Source of the DNA: Limnomonas spitsbergensis
Taxonomy: Eukaryota; Chlorophyta; Chlorophyceae; Chlamydomonadales
Length of the DNA: 64,000 nucleotides
Assembly (NCBI GenBank): GCA_037349105.1
Contig: JAYJMM010000036.1
Coordinates: 1,276,001-1,340,000, forward strand
Direction: 5' to 3'
The stretch's first letter is position 1; every line of letters begins with the position of its first letter. The translations under genes and the position numbers were made by a program. A model generated the notes under the pieces. That model made no database searches, was not told where the DNA came from, and saw only the letters and a program-made list of their open reading frames with translations. This document shows positions 1-15,000 of the stretch, one piece after another.

Positions 1-3000
1 TGGTGGCATTGCTGTCCTTCTTGCAAGCAGTGACACTGGCAGCATTGCTGTCCTTCTTGCAAACAGTGACACTGGTGGCATTGCTGTCCTTCTTGCAAAC
101 AGTGACACTGGCAGCATTGCTGTCCTTCTTGCAAACAGTGACACTGGTGGCATTGCTGTCCTTCTTGCAAGCAGTGACACTGGCGGCATTGCTGTCCTTC
201 TTGCAAGCAGTGACACTGGTGGCATTGCTGTCCTTCTTGCAAGCAGTGACACTGGTGGCATTGCTGTCCTTCTTGCAAACAGTGACACTGGCAGCATTGC
301 TGTCCTTCTTGCAAACAGTGACACTGGTGGCATTGCTGTCCTTCTTGCAAAAAGTGACACTGGCAGCATTGCTGTCCTTCTTGCAAACAGTGACACTGGT
401 GGCATTGCTGTCCTTCTTGCAAACAGTGACACTGGTGGCATTGCTGTCCTTCTTGCAAACAGTGACACTGGTGGCATTGCTGTCCTTCTTGCAAAAAGTG
501 ACACTGGTGGCATTGCTGTCCTTCTTGCAAACAGTGACACTGGTGGCATTGCTGTCCTTCTTGCAAGCAGTGACACTGGTGGCATTGCTGTCCTTCTTGC
601 AAACAGTGACACTGGTGGCATTGCTGTCCTTCTTGCAAACAGTGACACTGGTGGCATTGCTGTCCTTCTTGCAAGCAGTAACACTGGTGGCATTGCTGTC
701 CTTCTTGCAAGCAGTGACACTGGCAGCATTGCTGTCCTTCTTGCAAACAGTGACACTGGTGGCATTGCTGTCCTTCTTGCAAACAGTGACACTGGTGGCA
801 TTGCTGTCCTTCTTGCAAACAGTGACACTGGTGGCATTGCTGTCCTTCTTGCAAGCAGTGACGCTGGTGGCATTGCTGTCCTTCTTGCAAGCAGTGACAC
901 TGGTGGCATTGCTGTCCTTCTTGCAAGCAGTGACACTGGTGGCATTGCTGTCCTTCTTGCAAACAGTGACACTGGTGGCATTGCTGTCCTTCTTGCAAGC
1001 AGTGACACTGGCAGCATTGCTGTCCTTCTTGCAAACAGTGACACTGGTGGCATTGCTGTCCTTCTTGCAAACAGTGACACTGGTGGCATTGCTGTCCTTC
1101 TTGCAAACAGTGACACTGGTGGCATTGCTGTCCTTCTTGCAAACAGTGACACTGGTGGCATTGCTGTCCTTCTTGCAAGCAATGACACTGGTGGCATTGC
1201 TGTCCTTCTTGCAAACAGTGACACTGGTGGCATTGCTGTCCTTCTTGCAAGCAGTGACACTGGTGGCATTGCTGTCCTTCTTGCAAGCAGTGACACTGGT
1301 GGCATTGCTGTCCTTCTTGCAAACAGTGACACTGGTGGCATTGCTGTCCTTCTTGCAAACAGTGACACTGGTGGCATTGCTGTCCTTCTTGCAAGCAGTG
1401 ACACTGGTGGCATTGCTGTCCTTCTTGCAAGCAGTGACACTGGTGGCATTGCTGTCCTTCTTGCAAGCAGTGACACTGGTGGCATTGCTGTCCTTCTTGC
1501 AAACAGTGACACTGGTGGCATTGCTGTCCTTCTTGCAAGCAGTGACACTGGCAGCATTGCTGTCCTTCTTGCAAACAGTGACACTGGTGGCATTGCTGTC
1601 CTTCTTGCAAACAGTGACACTGGTGGCATTGCTGTCCTTCTTGCAAACAGTGACACTGGTGGCATTGCTGTCCTTCTTGCAAGCAGTGACACTGGTGGCA
1701 TTGCTGTCCTTCTTGCAAACAGTGACACTGGTGGCATTGCTGTCCTTCTTGCAAGCAGTGACACTGGTGGCATTGCTGTCCTTCTTGCAAGCAGTGACAC
1801 TGGCAGCATTGCTGTCCTTCTTGCAAACAGTGACACTGGTGGCATTGCTGTCCTTCTTGCAAGCAGTGACACTGGCAGCATTGCTGTCCTTCTTGCAAAA
1901 AGTGACACTGGTGGCATTGCTGTCCTTCTTGCAAACAGTGACACTGGTGGCATTGCTGTCCTTCTTGCAAGCAGTGACACTGGTGGCATTGCTGTCCTTC
2001 TTGCAAACAGTGACACTGGTGGCATTGCTGTCCTTCTTGCAAACAGTGACACTGGTGGCATTGCTGTCCTTCTTGCAAGCAGTGACACTGGTGGCATTGC
2101 TGTCCTTCTTGCAAGCAGTGACACTGGTGGCATTGCTGTCCTTCTTGCAAACAGTGACACTGGTGGCATTGCTGTCCTTCTTGCAAACAGTGACACTGGT
2201 GGCATTGCTGTCCTTCTTGCAAACAGTGACACTGGTGGCATTGCTGTCCTTCTTGCAAGCAGTGACACTGGTGGCATTGCTGTCCTTCTTGCAAACAGTG
2301 ACACTGGTGGCATTGCTGTCCTTCTTGCAAACAGTGACACTGGTGGCATTGCTGTCCTTCTTGCAAACAGTGACACTGGTGGCATTGCTGTCCTTCTTGC
2401 AAACAGTGACACTGGCAGCATTGCTGTCCTTCTTGCAAGCAGTGACACTGGTGGCATTGCTGTCCTTCTTGCAAACAGTGACACTGGTGGCATTGCTGTC
2501 CTTCTTGCAAGCAGTGACACTGGCGGCATTGCTGTCCTTCTTGCAAACAGTGACACTGGTGGCATTGCTGTCCTTCTTGCAAAAAGTGACACTGGCGGCA
2601 TTGCTGTCCTTCTTGCAAACAGTGACACTGGTGGCATTGCTGTCCTTCTTGCAAACAGTGACACTGGTGGCATTGCTGTCCTTCTTGCAAGCAGTGACAC
2701 TGGTGGCATTGCTGTCCTTCTTGCAAAAAGTGACACTGGTGGCATTGCTGTCCTTCTTGCAAACAGTGACACTGGTGGCATTGCTGTCCTTCTTGCAAGC
2801 AGTGACACTGGCAGCATTGCTGTCCTTCTTGCAAGCAGTGACACTGGCAGCATTGCTGTCCTTCTTGCAAGCAGTGACACTGGTGGCATTGCTGTCCTTC
2901 TTGCAAACAGTGACACTGGTGGCATTGCTGTCCTTCTTGCAAAAAGTGACACTGGCGGCATTGCTGTCCTTCTTGCAAAATGTGACACTGGCAGCATTGC

Positions 3001-6000
3001 TGTCCTTCTTGCAAAAAGTGACACTGGCAGCATTGCTGTCCTTCTTGCAAAATGTGACACTGGTGGCATTGCTGACCTTCTTGCAAACAGTGACATTGGC
3101 AGCATTGCTGTCCTTCTTGCAAGCAGTGACACTGGTGGCATTGCTGTCCTTCTTGCAAGCAGTGACACTGGTGGCATTGCTGTCCTTCTTGCAAGCAGTG
3201 ACACTGGTGGCATTGCTGTCCTTCTTGCAAGCAGTGACACTGGTGGCATTGCTGTCCTTCTTGCAAACAGTGACACTGGTGGCATTGCTGTCCTTCTTGC
3301 AAACAGTGACACTGGTGGCATTGCTGTCCTTCTTGCAAAATGTGACACTGGCAGCATTGCTGTCCTTCTTGCAAAAAGTGACACTGGTGGCATTGCTGTC
3401 CTTCTTGCAAACAGTGACACTGGTGGCATTGCTGTCTTTCTTGCAAAAAGTGACACTGGTGGCATTGCTGTCCTTCTTGCAAGCAGTGACACTGGTGGCA
3501 TTGCTGTCCTTCTTGCAAGCAGTGACACTGGTGGCATTGCTGTCCTTCTTGCAAGCAGTGACACTGGCAGCATTGCTGTCCTTCTTGCAAACAGTGACAC
3601 TGGTGGCATTGCTGTCCTTCTTGCAAACAGTGACACTGGCAGCATTGCTGTCCTTCTTGCAAACAGTGACACTGGTGGCATTGCTGTCCTTCTTGCAAGC
3701 AGTGACACTGGCGGCATTGCTGTCCTTCTTGCAAGCAGTGACACTGGTGGCATTGCTGTCCTTCTTGCAAGCAGTGACACTGGTGGCATTGCTGTCCTTC
3801 TTGCAAACAGTGACACTGGCAGCATTGCTGTCCTTCTTGCAAAAAGGGACACTGGTGGCATTGCTGTCCTTCTTGCAAACAGTGACACTGGCAGCATTGC
3901 TGTCCTTCTTGCAAACAGTGACACTGGTGGCATTGCTGTCCTTCTTGCAAACAGTGACACTGGTGGCATTGCTGTCCTTCTTGCAAACAGTGACACTGGT
4001 GGCATTGCTGTCCTTCTTGCAAGCAATGACACTGGTGGCATTGCTGTCCTTCTTGCAAACAGTGACACTGGTGGCATTGCTGTCCTTCTTGCAAGCAGTG
4101 ACACTGGTGGCATTGCTGTCCTTCTTGCAAACAGTGACACTGGTGGCATTGCTGTCCTTCTTGCAAACAGTGACACTGGTGGCATTGCTGTCCTTCTTGC
4201 AAGCAGTAACACTGGTGGCATTGCTGTCCTTCTTGCAAGCAGTGACACTGGCAGCATTGCTGTCCTTCTTGCAAACAGTGACACTGGTGGCATTGCTGTC
4301 CTTCTTGCAAACAGTGACACTGGTGGCATTGCTGTCCTTCTTGCAAACAGTGACACTGGTGGCATTGCTGTCCTTCTTGCAAGCAGTGACACTGGTGGCA
4401 TTGCTGTCCTTCTTGCAAGCAGTGACACTGGTGGCATTGCTGTCCTTCTTGCAAGCAGTGACACTGGTGGCATTGCTGTCCTTCTTGCAAACAGTGACAC
4501 TGGTGGCATTGCTGTCCTTCTTGCAAGCAGTGACACTGGCAGCATTGCTGTCCTTCTTGCAAACAGTGACACTGGTGGCATTGCTGTCCTTCTTGCAAAC
4601 AGTGACACTGGTGGCATTGCTGTCCTTCTTGCAAACAGTGACACTGGTGGCATTGCTGTCCTTCTTGCAAACAGTGACACTGGTGGCATTGCTGTCCTTC
4701 TTGCAAGCAATGACACTGGTGGCATTGCTGTCCTTCTTGCAAACAGTGACACTGGTGGCATTGCTGTCCTTCTTGCAAGCAGTGACACTGGTGGCATTGC
4801 TGTCCTTCTTGCAAGCAGTGACACTGGTGGCATTGCTGTCCTTCTTGCAAACAGTGACACTGGTGGCATTGCTGTCCTTCTTGCAAACAGTGACACTGGT
4901 GGCATTGCTGTCCTTCTTGCAAGCAGTGACACTGGTGGCATTGCTGTCCTTCTTGCAAGCAGTGACACTGGTGGCATTGCTGTCCTTCTTGCAAGCAGTG
5001 ACACTGGTGGCATTGCTGTCCTTCTTGCAAACAGTGACACTGGTGGCATTGCTGTCCTTCTTGCAAGCAGTGACACTGGCAGCATTGCTGTCCTTCTTGC
5101 AAACAGTGACACTGGTGGCATTGCTGTCCTTCTTGCAAACAGTGACACTGGTGGCATTGCTGTCCTTCTTGCAAACAGTGACACTGGTGGCATTGCTGTC
5201 CTTCTTGCAAGCAGTGACACTGGTGGCATTGCTGTCCTTCTTGCAAACAGTGACACTGGTGGCATTGCTGTCCTTCTTGCAAGCAGTGACACTGGTGGCA
5301 TTGCTGTCCTTCTTGCAAGCAGTGACACTGGCAGCATTGCTGTCCTTCTTGCAAACAGTGACACTGGTGGCATTGCTGTCCTTCTTGCAAGCAGTGACAC
5401 TGGCAGCATTGCTGTCCTTCTTGCAAAAAGTGACACTGGTGGCATTGCTGTCCTTCTTGCAAACAGTGACACTGGTGGCATTGCTGTCCTTCTTGCAAGC
5501 AGTGACACTGGTGGCATTGCTGTCCTTCTTGCAAACAGTGACACTGGTGGCATTGCTGTCCTTCTTGCAAACAGTGACACTGGTGGCATTGCTGTCCTTC
5601 TTGCAAGCAGTGACACTGGTGGCATTGCTGTCCTTCTTGCAAGCAGTGACACTGGTGGCATTGCTGTCCTTCTTGCAAACAGTGACACTGGTGGCATTGC
5701 TGTCCTTCTTGCAAACAGTGACACTGGTGGCATTGCTGTCCTTCTTGCAAACAGTGACACTGGTGGCATTGCTGTCCTTCTTGCAAGCAGTGACAATGGT
5801 GGCATTGCTGTCCTTCTTGCAAACAGTGACACTGGTGGCATTGCTGTCCTTCTTGCAAACAGTGACACTGGTGGCATTGCTGTCCTTCTTGCAAACAGTG
5901 ACACTGGTGGCATTGCTGTCCTTCTTGCAAACAGTGACACTGGCAGCATTGCTGTCCTTCTTGCAAGCAGTGACACTGGTGGCATTGCTGTCCTTCTTGC

Positions 6001-9000
6001 AAACAGTGACACTGGTGGCATTGCTGTCCTTCTTGCAAGCAGTGACACTGGCGGCATTGCTGTCCTTCTTGCAAACAGTGACACTGGTGGCATTGCTGTC
6101 CTTCTTGCAAAAAGTGACACTGGCGGCATTGCTGTCCTTCTTGCAAACAGTGACACTGGTGGCATTGCTGTCCTTCTTGCAAACAGTGACACTGGTGGCA
6201 TTGCTGTCCTTCTTGCAAACAGTGACACTGGTGGCATTGCTGTCCTTCTTGCAAACAGTGACACTGGTGGCATTGCTGTCCTTCTTGCAAACAGTGACAC
6301 TGGCAGCATTGCTGTCCTTCTTGCAAGCAGTGACACTGGTGGCATTGCTGTCCTTCTTGCAAACAGTGACACTGGTGGCATTGCTGTCCTTCTTGCAAGC
6401 AGTGACACTGGCGGCATTGCTGTCCTTCTTGCAAACAGTGACACTGGTGGCATTGCTGTCCTTCTTGCAAAAAGTGACACTGGCGGCATTGCTGTCCTTC
6501 TTGCAAACAGTGACACTGGTGGCATTGCTGTCCTTCTTGCAAACAGTGACACTGGTGGCATTGCTGTCCTTCTTGCAAGCAGTGACACTGGTGGCATTGC
6601 TGTCCTTCTTGCAAAAAGTGACACTGGTGGCATTGCTGTCCTTCTTGCAAACAGTGACACTGGTGGCATTGCTGTCCTTCTTGCAAGCAGTGACACTGGC
6701 AGCATTGCTGTCCTTCTTGCAAGCAGTGACACTGGCAGCATTGCTGTCCTTCTTGCAAGCAGTGACACTGGTGGCATTGCTGTCCTTCTTGCAAACAGTG
6801 ACACTGGTGGCATTGCTGTCCTTCTTGCAAAAAGTGACACTGGCGGCATTGCTGTCCTTCTTGCAAAATGTGACACTGGCAGCATTGCTGTCCTTCTTGC
6901 AAAAAGTGACACTGGCAGCATTGCTGTCCTTCTTGCAAAATGTGACACTGGTGGCATTGCTGACCTTCTTGCAAACAGTGACATTGGCAGCATTGCTGTC
7001 CTTCTTGCAAGCAGTGACACTGGTGGCATTGCTGTCCTTCTTGCAAGCAGTGACACTGGTGGCATTGCTGTCCTTCTTGCAAGCAGTGACACTGGTGGCA
7101 TTGCTGTCCTTCTTGCAAGCAGTGACACTGGTGGCATTGCTGTCCTTCTTGCAAACAGTGACACTGGTGGCATTGCTGTCCTTCTTGCAAACAGTGACAC
7201 TGGTGGCATTGCTGTCCTTCTTGCAAAATGTGACACTGGCAGCATTGCTGTCCTTCTTGCAAAAAGTGACACTGGTGGCATTGCTGTCCTTCTTGCAAAC
7301 AGTGACACTGGTGGCATTGCTGTCTTTCTTGCAAAAAGTGACACTGGTGGCATTGCTGTCCTTCTTGCAAGCAGTGACACTGGTGGCATTGCTGTCCTTC
7401 TTGCAAGCAGTGACACTGGTGGCATTGCTGTCCTTCTTGCAAGCAGTGACACTGGCAGCATTGCTGTCCTTCTTGCAAACAGTGACACTGGTGGCATTGC
7501 TGTCCTTCTTGCAAACAGTGACACTGGCAGCATTGCTGTCCTTCTTGCAAACAGTGACACTGGTGGCATTGCTGTCCTTCTTGCAAGCAGTGACACTGGC
7601 GGCATTGCTGTCCTTCTTGCAAGCAGTGACACTGGTGGCATTGCTGTCCTTCTTGCAAGCAGTGACACTGGTGGCATTGCTGTCCTTCTTGCAAACAGTG
7701 ACACTGGCAGCATTGCTGTCCTTCTTGCAAAAAGGGACACTGGTGGCATTGCTGTCCTTCTTGCAAACAGTGACACTGGCAGCATTGCTGTCCTTCTTGC
7801 AAACAGTGACACTGGTGGCATTGCTGTCCTTCTTGCAAACAGTGACACTGGTGGCATTGCTGTCCTTCTTGCAAACAGTGACACTGGTGGCATTGCTGTC
7901 CTTCTTGCAAGCAATGACACTGGTGGCATTGCTGTCCTTCTTGCAAACAGTGACACTGGTGGCATTGCTGTCCTTCTTGCAAGCAGTGACACTGGTGGCA
8001 TTGCTGTCCTTCTTGCAAACAGTGACACTGGTGGCATTGCTGTCCTTCTTGCAAACAGTGACACTGGTGGCATTGCTGTCCTTCTTGCAAGCAGTAACAC
8101 TGGTGGCATTGCTGTCCTTCTTGCAAGCAGTGACACTGGCAGCATTGCTGTCCTTCTTGCAAACAGTGACACTGGTGGCATTGCTGTCCTTCTTGCAAAC
8201 AGTGACACTGGTGGCATTGCTGTCCTTCTTGCAAACAGTGACACTGGTGGCATTGCTGTCCTTCTTGCAAGCAGTGACACTGGTGGCATTGCTGTCCTTC
8301 TTGCAAGCAGTGACACTGGTGGCATTGCTGTCCTTCTTGCAAGCAGTGACACTGGTGGCATTGCTGTCCTTCTTGCAAACAGTGACACTGGTGGCATTGC
8401 TGTCCTTCTTGCAAGCAGTGACACTGGCAGCATTGCTGTCCTTCTTGCAAACAGTGACACTGGTGGCATTGCTGTCCTTCTTGCAAACAGTGACACTGGT
8501 GGCATTGCTGTCCTTCTTGCAAACAGTGACACTGGTGGCATTGCTGTCCTTCTTGCAAACAGTGACACTGGTGGCATTGCTGTCCTTCTTGCAAGCAATG
8601 ACACTGGTGGCATTGCTGTCCTTCTTGCAAACAGTGACACTGGTGGCATTGCTGTCCTTCTTGCAAGCAGTGACACTGGTGGCATTGCTGTCCTTCTTGC
8701 AAGCAGTGACACTGGTGGCATTGCTGTCCTTCTTGCAAACAGTGACACTGGTGGCATTGCTGTCCTTCTTGCAAACAGTGACACTGGTGGCATTGCTGTC
8801 CTTCTTGCAAGCAGTGACACTGGTGGCATTGCTGTCCTTCTTGCAAGCAGTGACACTGGTGGCATTGCTGTCCTTCTTGCAAGCAGTGACACTGGTGGCA
8901 TTGCTGTCCTTCTTGCAAACAGTGACACTGGTGGCATTGCTGTCCTTCTTGCAAGCAGTGACACTGGCAGCATTGCTGTCCTTCTTGCAAACAGTGACAC

Positions 9001-12000
9001 TGGTGGCATTGCTGTCCTTCTTGCAAACAGTGACACTGGTGGCATTGCTGTCCTTCTTGCAAACAGTGACACTGGTGGCATTGCTGTCCTTCTTGCAAGC
9101 AGTGACACTGGTGGCATTGCTGTCCTTCTTGCAAACAGTGACACTGGTGGCATTGCTGTCCTTCTTGCAAGCAGTGACACTGGTGGCATTGCTGTCCTTC
9201 TTGCAAGCAGTGACACTGGCAGCATTGCTGTCCTTCTTGCAAACAGTGACACTGGTGGCATTGCTGTCCTTCTTGCAAGCAGTGACACTGGCAGCATTGC
9301 TGTCCTTCTTGCAAAAAGTGACACTGGTGGCATTGCTGTCCTTCTTGCAAACAGTGACACTGGTGGCATTGCTGTCCTTCTTGCAAGCAGTGACACTGGT
9401 GGCATTGCTGTCCTTCTTGCAAACAGTGACACTGGTGGCATTGCTGTCCTTCTTGCAAACAGTGACACTGGTGGCATTGCTGTCCTTCTTGCAAGCAGTG
9501 ACACTGGTGGCATTGCTGTCCTTCTTGCAAGCAGTGACACTGGTGGCATTGCTGTCCTTCTTGCAAACAGTGACACTGGTGGCATTGCTGTCCTTCTTGC
9601 AAACAGTGACACTGGTGGCATTGCTGTCCTTCTTGCAAACAGTGACACTGGTGGCATTGCTGTCCTTCTTGCAAGCAGTGACAATGGTGGCATTGCTGTC
9701 CTTCTTGCAAACAGTGACACTGGTGGCATTGCTGTCCTTCTTGCAAACAGTGACACTGGTGGCATTGCTGTCCTTCTTGCAAACAGTGACACTGGTGGCA
9801 TTGCTGTCCTTCTTGCAAACAGTGACACTGGCAGCATTGCTGTCCTTCTTGCAAGCAGTGACACTGGTGGCATTGCTGTCCTTCTTGCAAACAGTGACAC
9901 TGGTGGCATTGCTGTCCTTCTTGCAAGCAGTGACACTGGCGGCATTGCTGTCCTTCTTGCAAACAGTGACACTGGTGGCATTGCTGTCCTTCTTGCAAAA
10001 AGTGACACTGGCGGCATTGCTGTCCTTCTTGCAAACAGTGACACTGGTGGCATTGCTGTCCTTCTTGCAAACAGTGACACTGGTGGCATTGCTGTCCTTC
10101 TTGCAAGCAGTGACACTGGTGGCATTGCTGTCCTTCTTGCAAAAAGTGACACTGGTGGCATTGCTGTCCTTCTTGCAAACAGTGACACTGGTGGCATTGC
10201 TGTCCTTCTTGCAAGCAGTGACACTGGCAGCATTGCTGTCCTTCTTGCAAGCAGTGACACTGGCAGCATTGCTGTCCTTCTTGCAAGCAGTGACACTGGT
10301 GGCATTGCTGTCCTTCTTGCAAACAGTGACACTGGTGGCATTGCTGTCCTTCTTGCAAAAAGTGACACTGGCGGCATTGCTGTCCTTCTTGCAAAATGTG
10401 ACACTGGCAGCATTGCTGTCCTTCTTGCAAAAAGTGACACTGGCAGCATTGCTGTCCTTCTTGCAAAATGTGACACTGGTGGCATTGCTGTCCTTCTTGC
10501 AAAAAGTGACACTGGCAGCATTGCTGTCCTTCTTGCAAAACGTGACACTGGCAGCATTGCTGTCCTTCTTGCAAAAAGTGACACTGGTGGCATTGCTGTC
10601 CTTCTTGCAAAAAGTGACACTGGCAGCATTGCTGTCCTTCTTGCAAAACGTGACACTGGCAGCATTGCTGTCCTTCTTGCAAAAAGTGACACGGGTGGCA
10701 TTGCTGTCCTTCTTGCAAAAAGTGACACTGGCAGCATTGCTGTCCTTCTTGCAAGCAGTGACACTGGCAGCATTGCTGTCCTTCTTGCAAAATGTGACAC
10801 TGGCAGCATTGCTGTCCTTCTTGCAAAAAGTGACACTGGCAGCATTGCTGTCCTTCTTGCAAAATGTGACACTGGCAGCATTGCTGTCCTTCTTGCAAAA
10901 AGTGACAATGGTGGCATTGCTGTCCTTCTTGCAAAATGTGACACTGGCAGCATTGCTGTCCTTCTTGCAAAATGTGACACTGGCAGCATTGCTGTCCTTC
11001 TTGCAAACAGTGACACTGGCAGCATTGCTGTCCTTCTTGCAAACAGTGACACTGGCAGCATTGCTGTCCTTCTTGCAAAATGTGACACTGGCAGCATTGC
11101 TGTCCTTCTTGCAAAATGTGACACTGGCAGCATTGCTGTCCTTCTTGCAAGCAGTGACACTGGCGGCATTGCTGTCCTTCTTGCAAACAGTGACACTGGT
11201 GGCATTGCTGTCCTTCTTGCAAACAGTGACACTGGTGGCATTGCTGTCCTTCTTGCAAACAGTGACACTGGCAGCATTGCTGTCCTTCTTGCAAGCAGTG
11301 ACACTGGCAGCATTGCTGTCCTTCTTGCAAAAAGGGACACTGGTGGCATTGCTGTCCTTCTTGCAAACAGTGACACTGGCAGCATTGCTGTCCTTCTTGC
11401 AAACAGTGACACTGGTGGCATTGCTGTCCTTCTTGCAAAAAGTGACACTGGCAGCATTGCTGTCCTTCTTGCAAGCAGTGACACTGGTGGCATTGCTGTC
11501 CTTCTTGCAAACAGTGACACTGGCAGCATTGCTGTCCTTCTTGCAAACAGTGACACTGGTGGCATTGCTGTCCTTCTTGCAAAAAGTGACACTGGTGGCA
11601 TTGCTGTCCTTCTTGCAAGCAGTGACACTGGTGGCATTGCTGTCCTTCTTGCAAGCAGTGACACTGGTGGCATTGCTGTCCTTCTTGCAAGCAGTGACAC
11701 TGGTGGCATTGCTGTCCTTCTTGCAAGCAGTGACACTGGCGGCATTGCTGTCCTTCTTGCAAGCAGTGACACTGGTGGCATTGCTGTCCTTCTTGCAAAC
11801 AGTGACACTGGTGGCATTGCTGTCCTTCTTGCAAACAGTGACACTGGTGGCATTGCTGTCCTTCTTGCAAACAGTGACACTGGTGGCATTGCTGTCCTTC
11901 TTGCAAACAGTGACACTGGTGGCATTGCTGTCCTTCTTGCAAACAGTGACACTGGCAGCATTGCTGTCCTTCTTGCAAACAGTGACACTGGTGGCATTGC

Positions 12001-15000
12001 TGTCCTTCTTGCAAACAGTGACACTGGTGGCATTGCTGTCCTTCTTGCAAACAGTGACACTGGTGGCATTGCTGTCCTTCTTGCAAACAGTGACACTGGC
12101 AGCATTGCTGTCCTTCTTGCAAACAGTGACACTGGTGGCATTGCTGTCCTTCTTGCAAAAAGTGACACTGGTGGCATTGCTGTCCTTCTTGCAAAATGTG
12201 ACACTGGCAGCATTGCTGTCCTTCTTGCAAGCAGTGACACTGGTGGCATTGCTGTCCTTCTTGCAAAATGTGACACTGGCAGCATTGCTGTCCTTCTTGC
12301 AAGCAGTGACACTGGCAGCATTGCTGTCCTTCTTGCAAAATGTGACACTGGCAGCATTGCTGTCCTTCTTGCAAACAGTGACACTGGCAGCATTGCTGTC
12401 CTTCTTGCAAAAAGTGACACTGGCAGCATTGCTGTCCTTCTTGCAAGCAGTGACACTGGTGGCATTGCTGTCCTTCTTGCAAACAGTGACACTGGCAGCA
12501 TTGCTGTCCTTCTTGCAAACAGTGACACTGGTGGCATTGCTGTCCTTCTTGCAAAAAGTGACACTGGTGGCATTGCTGTCCTTCTTGCAAGCAGTGACAC
12601 TGGTGGCATTGCTGTCCTTCTTGCAAACAGTGACACTGGTGGCATTGCTGTCCTTCTTGCAAGCAGTGACACTGGTGGCATTGCTGTCTTTCTTGCAAAA
12701 AGTGACACTGGTGGCATTGCTGTCCTTCTTGCAAGCAGTGACACTGGTGGCATTGCTGTCCTTCTTGCAAGCAATGACACTGGTGGCATTGCTGTCCTTC
12801 TTGCAAGCAGTGACACTGGCAGCATTGCTGTCCTTCTTGCAAACAGTGACACTGGTGGCATTGCTGTCCTTCTTGCAAACAGTGACACTGGCAGCATTGC
12901 TGTCCTTCTTGCAAACAGTGACACTGGTGGCATTGCTGTCCTTCTTGCAAGCAGTGACACTGGCGGCATTGCTGTCCTTCTTGCAAGCAGTGACACTGGT
13001 GGCATTGCTGTCCTTCTTGCAAGCAGTGACACTGGTGGCATTGCTGTCCTTCTTGCAAACAGTGACACTGGCAGCATTGCTGTCCTTCTTGCAAACAGTG
13101 ACACTGGTGGCATTGCTGTCCTTCTTGCAAAAAGTGACACTGGCAGCATTGCTGTCCTTCTTGCAAACAGTGACACTGGTGGCATTGCTGTCCTTCTTGC
13201 AAACAGTGACACTGGTGGCATTGCTGTCCTTCTTGCAAACAGTGACACTGGTGGCATTGCTGTCCTTCTTGCAAAAAGTGACACTGGTGGCATTGCTGTC
13301 CTTCTTGCAAACAGTGACACTGGTGGCATTGCTGTCCTTCTTGCAAGCAGTGACACTGGTGGCATTGCTGTCCTTCTTGCAAACAGTGACACTGGTGGCA
13401 TTGCTGTCCTTCTTGCAAACAGTGACACTGGTGGCATTGCTGTCCTTCTTGCAAGCAGTAACACTGGTGGCATTGCTGTCCTTCTTGCAAGCAGTGACAC
13501 TGGCAGCATTGCTGTCCTTCTTGCAAACAGTGACACTGGTGGCATTGCTGTCCTTCTTGCAAACAGTGACACTGGTGGCATTGCTGTCCTTCTTGCAAAC
13601 AGTGACACTGGTGGCATTGCTGTCCTTCTTGCAAGCAGTGACGCTGGTGGCATTGCTGTCCTTCTTGCAAGCAGTGACACTGGTGGCATTGCTGTCCTTC
13701 TTGCAAGCAGTGACACTGGTGGCATTGCTGTCCTTCTTGCAAACAGTGACACTGGTGGCATTGCTGTCCTTCTTGCAAGCAGTGACACTGGCAGCATTGC
13801 TGTCCTTCTTGCAAACAGTGACACTGGTGGCATTGCTGTCCTTCTTGCAAACAGTGACACTGGTGGCATTGCTGTCCTTCTTGCAAACAGTGACACTGGT
13901 GGCATTGCTGTCCTTCTTGCAAACAGTGACACTGGTGGCATTGCTGTCCTTCTTGCAAGCAATGACACTGGTGGCATTGCTGTCCTTCTTGCAAACAGTG
14001 ACACTGGTGGCATTGCTGTCCTTCTTGCAAGCAGTGACACTGGTGGCATTGCTGTCCTTCTTGCAAGCAGTGACACTGGTGGCATTGCTGTCCTTCTTGC
14101 AAACAGTGACACTGGTGGCATTGCTGTCCTTCTTGCAAACAGTGACACTGGTGGCATTGCTGTCCTTCTTGCAAGCAGTGACACTGGTGGCATTGCTGTC
14201 CTTCTTGCAAGCAGTGACACTGGTGGCATTGCTGTCCTTCTTGCAAGCAGTGACACTGGTGGCATTGCTGTCCTTCTTGCAAACAGTGACACTGGTGGCA
14301 TTGCTGTCCTTCTTGCAAGCAGTGACACTGGCAGCATTGCTGTCCTTCTTGCAAACAGTGACACTGGTGGCATTGCTGTCCTTCTTGCAAACAGTGACAC
14401 TGGTGGCATTGCTGTCCTTCTTGCAAACAGTGACACTGGTGGCATTGCTGTCCTTCTTGCAAGCAGTGACACTGGTGGCATTGCTGTCCTTCTTGCAAAC
14501 AGTGACACTGGTGGCATTGCTGTCCTTCTTGCAAGCAGTGACACTGGTGGCATTGCTGTCCTTCTTGCAAGCAGTGACACTGGCAGCATTGCTGTCCTTC
14601 TTGCAAACAGTGACACTGGTGGCATTGCTGTCCTTCTTGCAAGCAGTGACACTGGCAGCATTGCTGTCCTTCTTGCAAAAAGTGACACTGGTGGCATTGC
14701 TGTCCTTCTTGCAAACAGTGACACTGGTGGCATTGCTGTCCTTCTTGCAAGCAGTGACACTGGTGGCATTGCTGTCCTTCTTGCAAACAGTGACACTGGT
14801 GGCATTGCTGTCCTTCTTGCAAACAGTGACACTGGTGGCATTGCTGTCCTTCTTGCAAGCAGTGACACTGGTGGCATTGCTGTCCTTCTTGCAAGCAGTG
14901 ACACTGGTGGCATTGCTGTCCTTCTTGCAAACAGTGACACTGGTGGCATTGCTGTCCTTCTTGCAAACAGTGACACTGGTGGCATTGCTGTCCTTCTTGC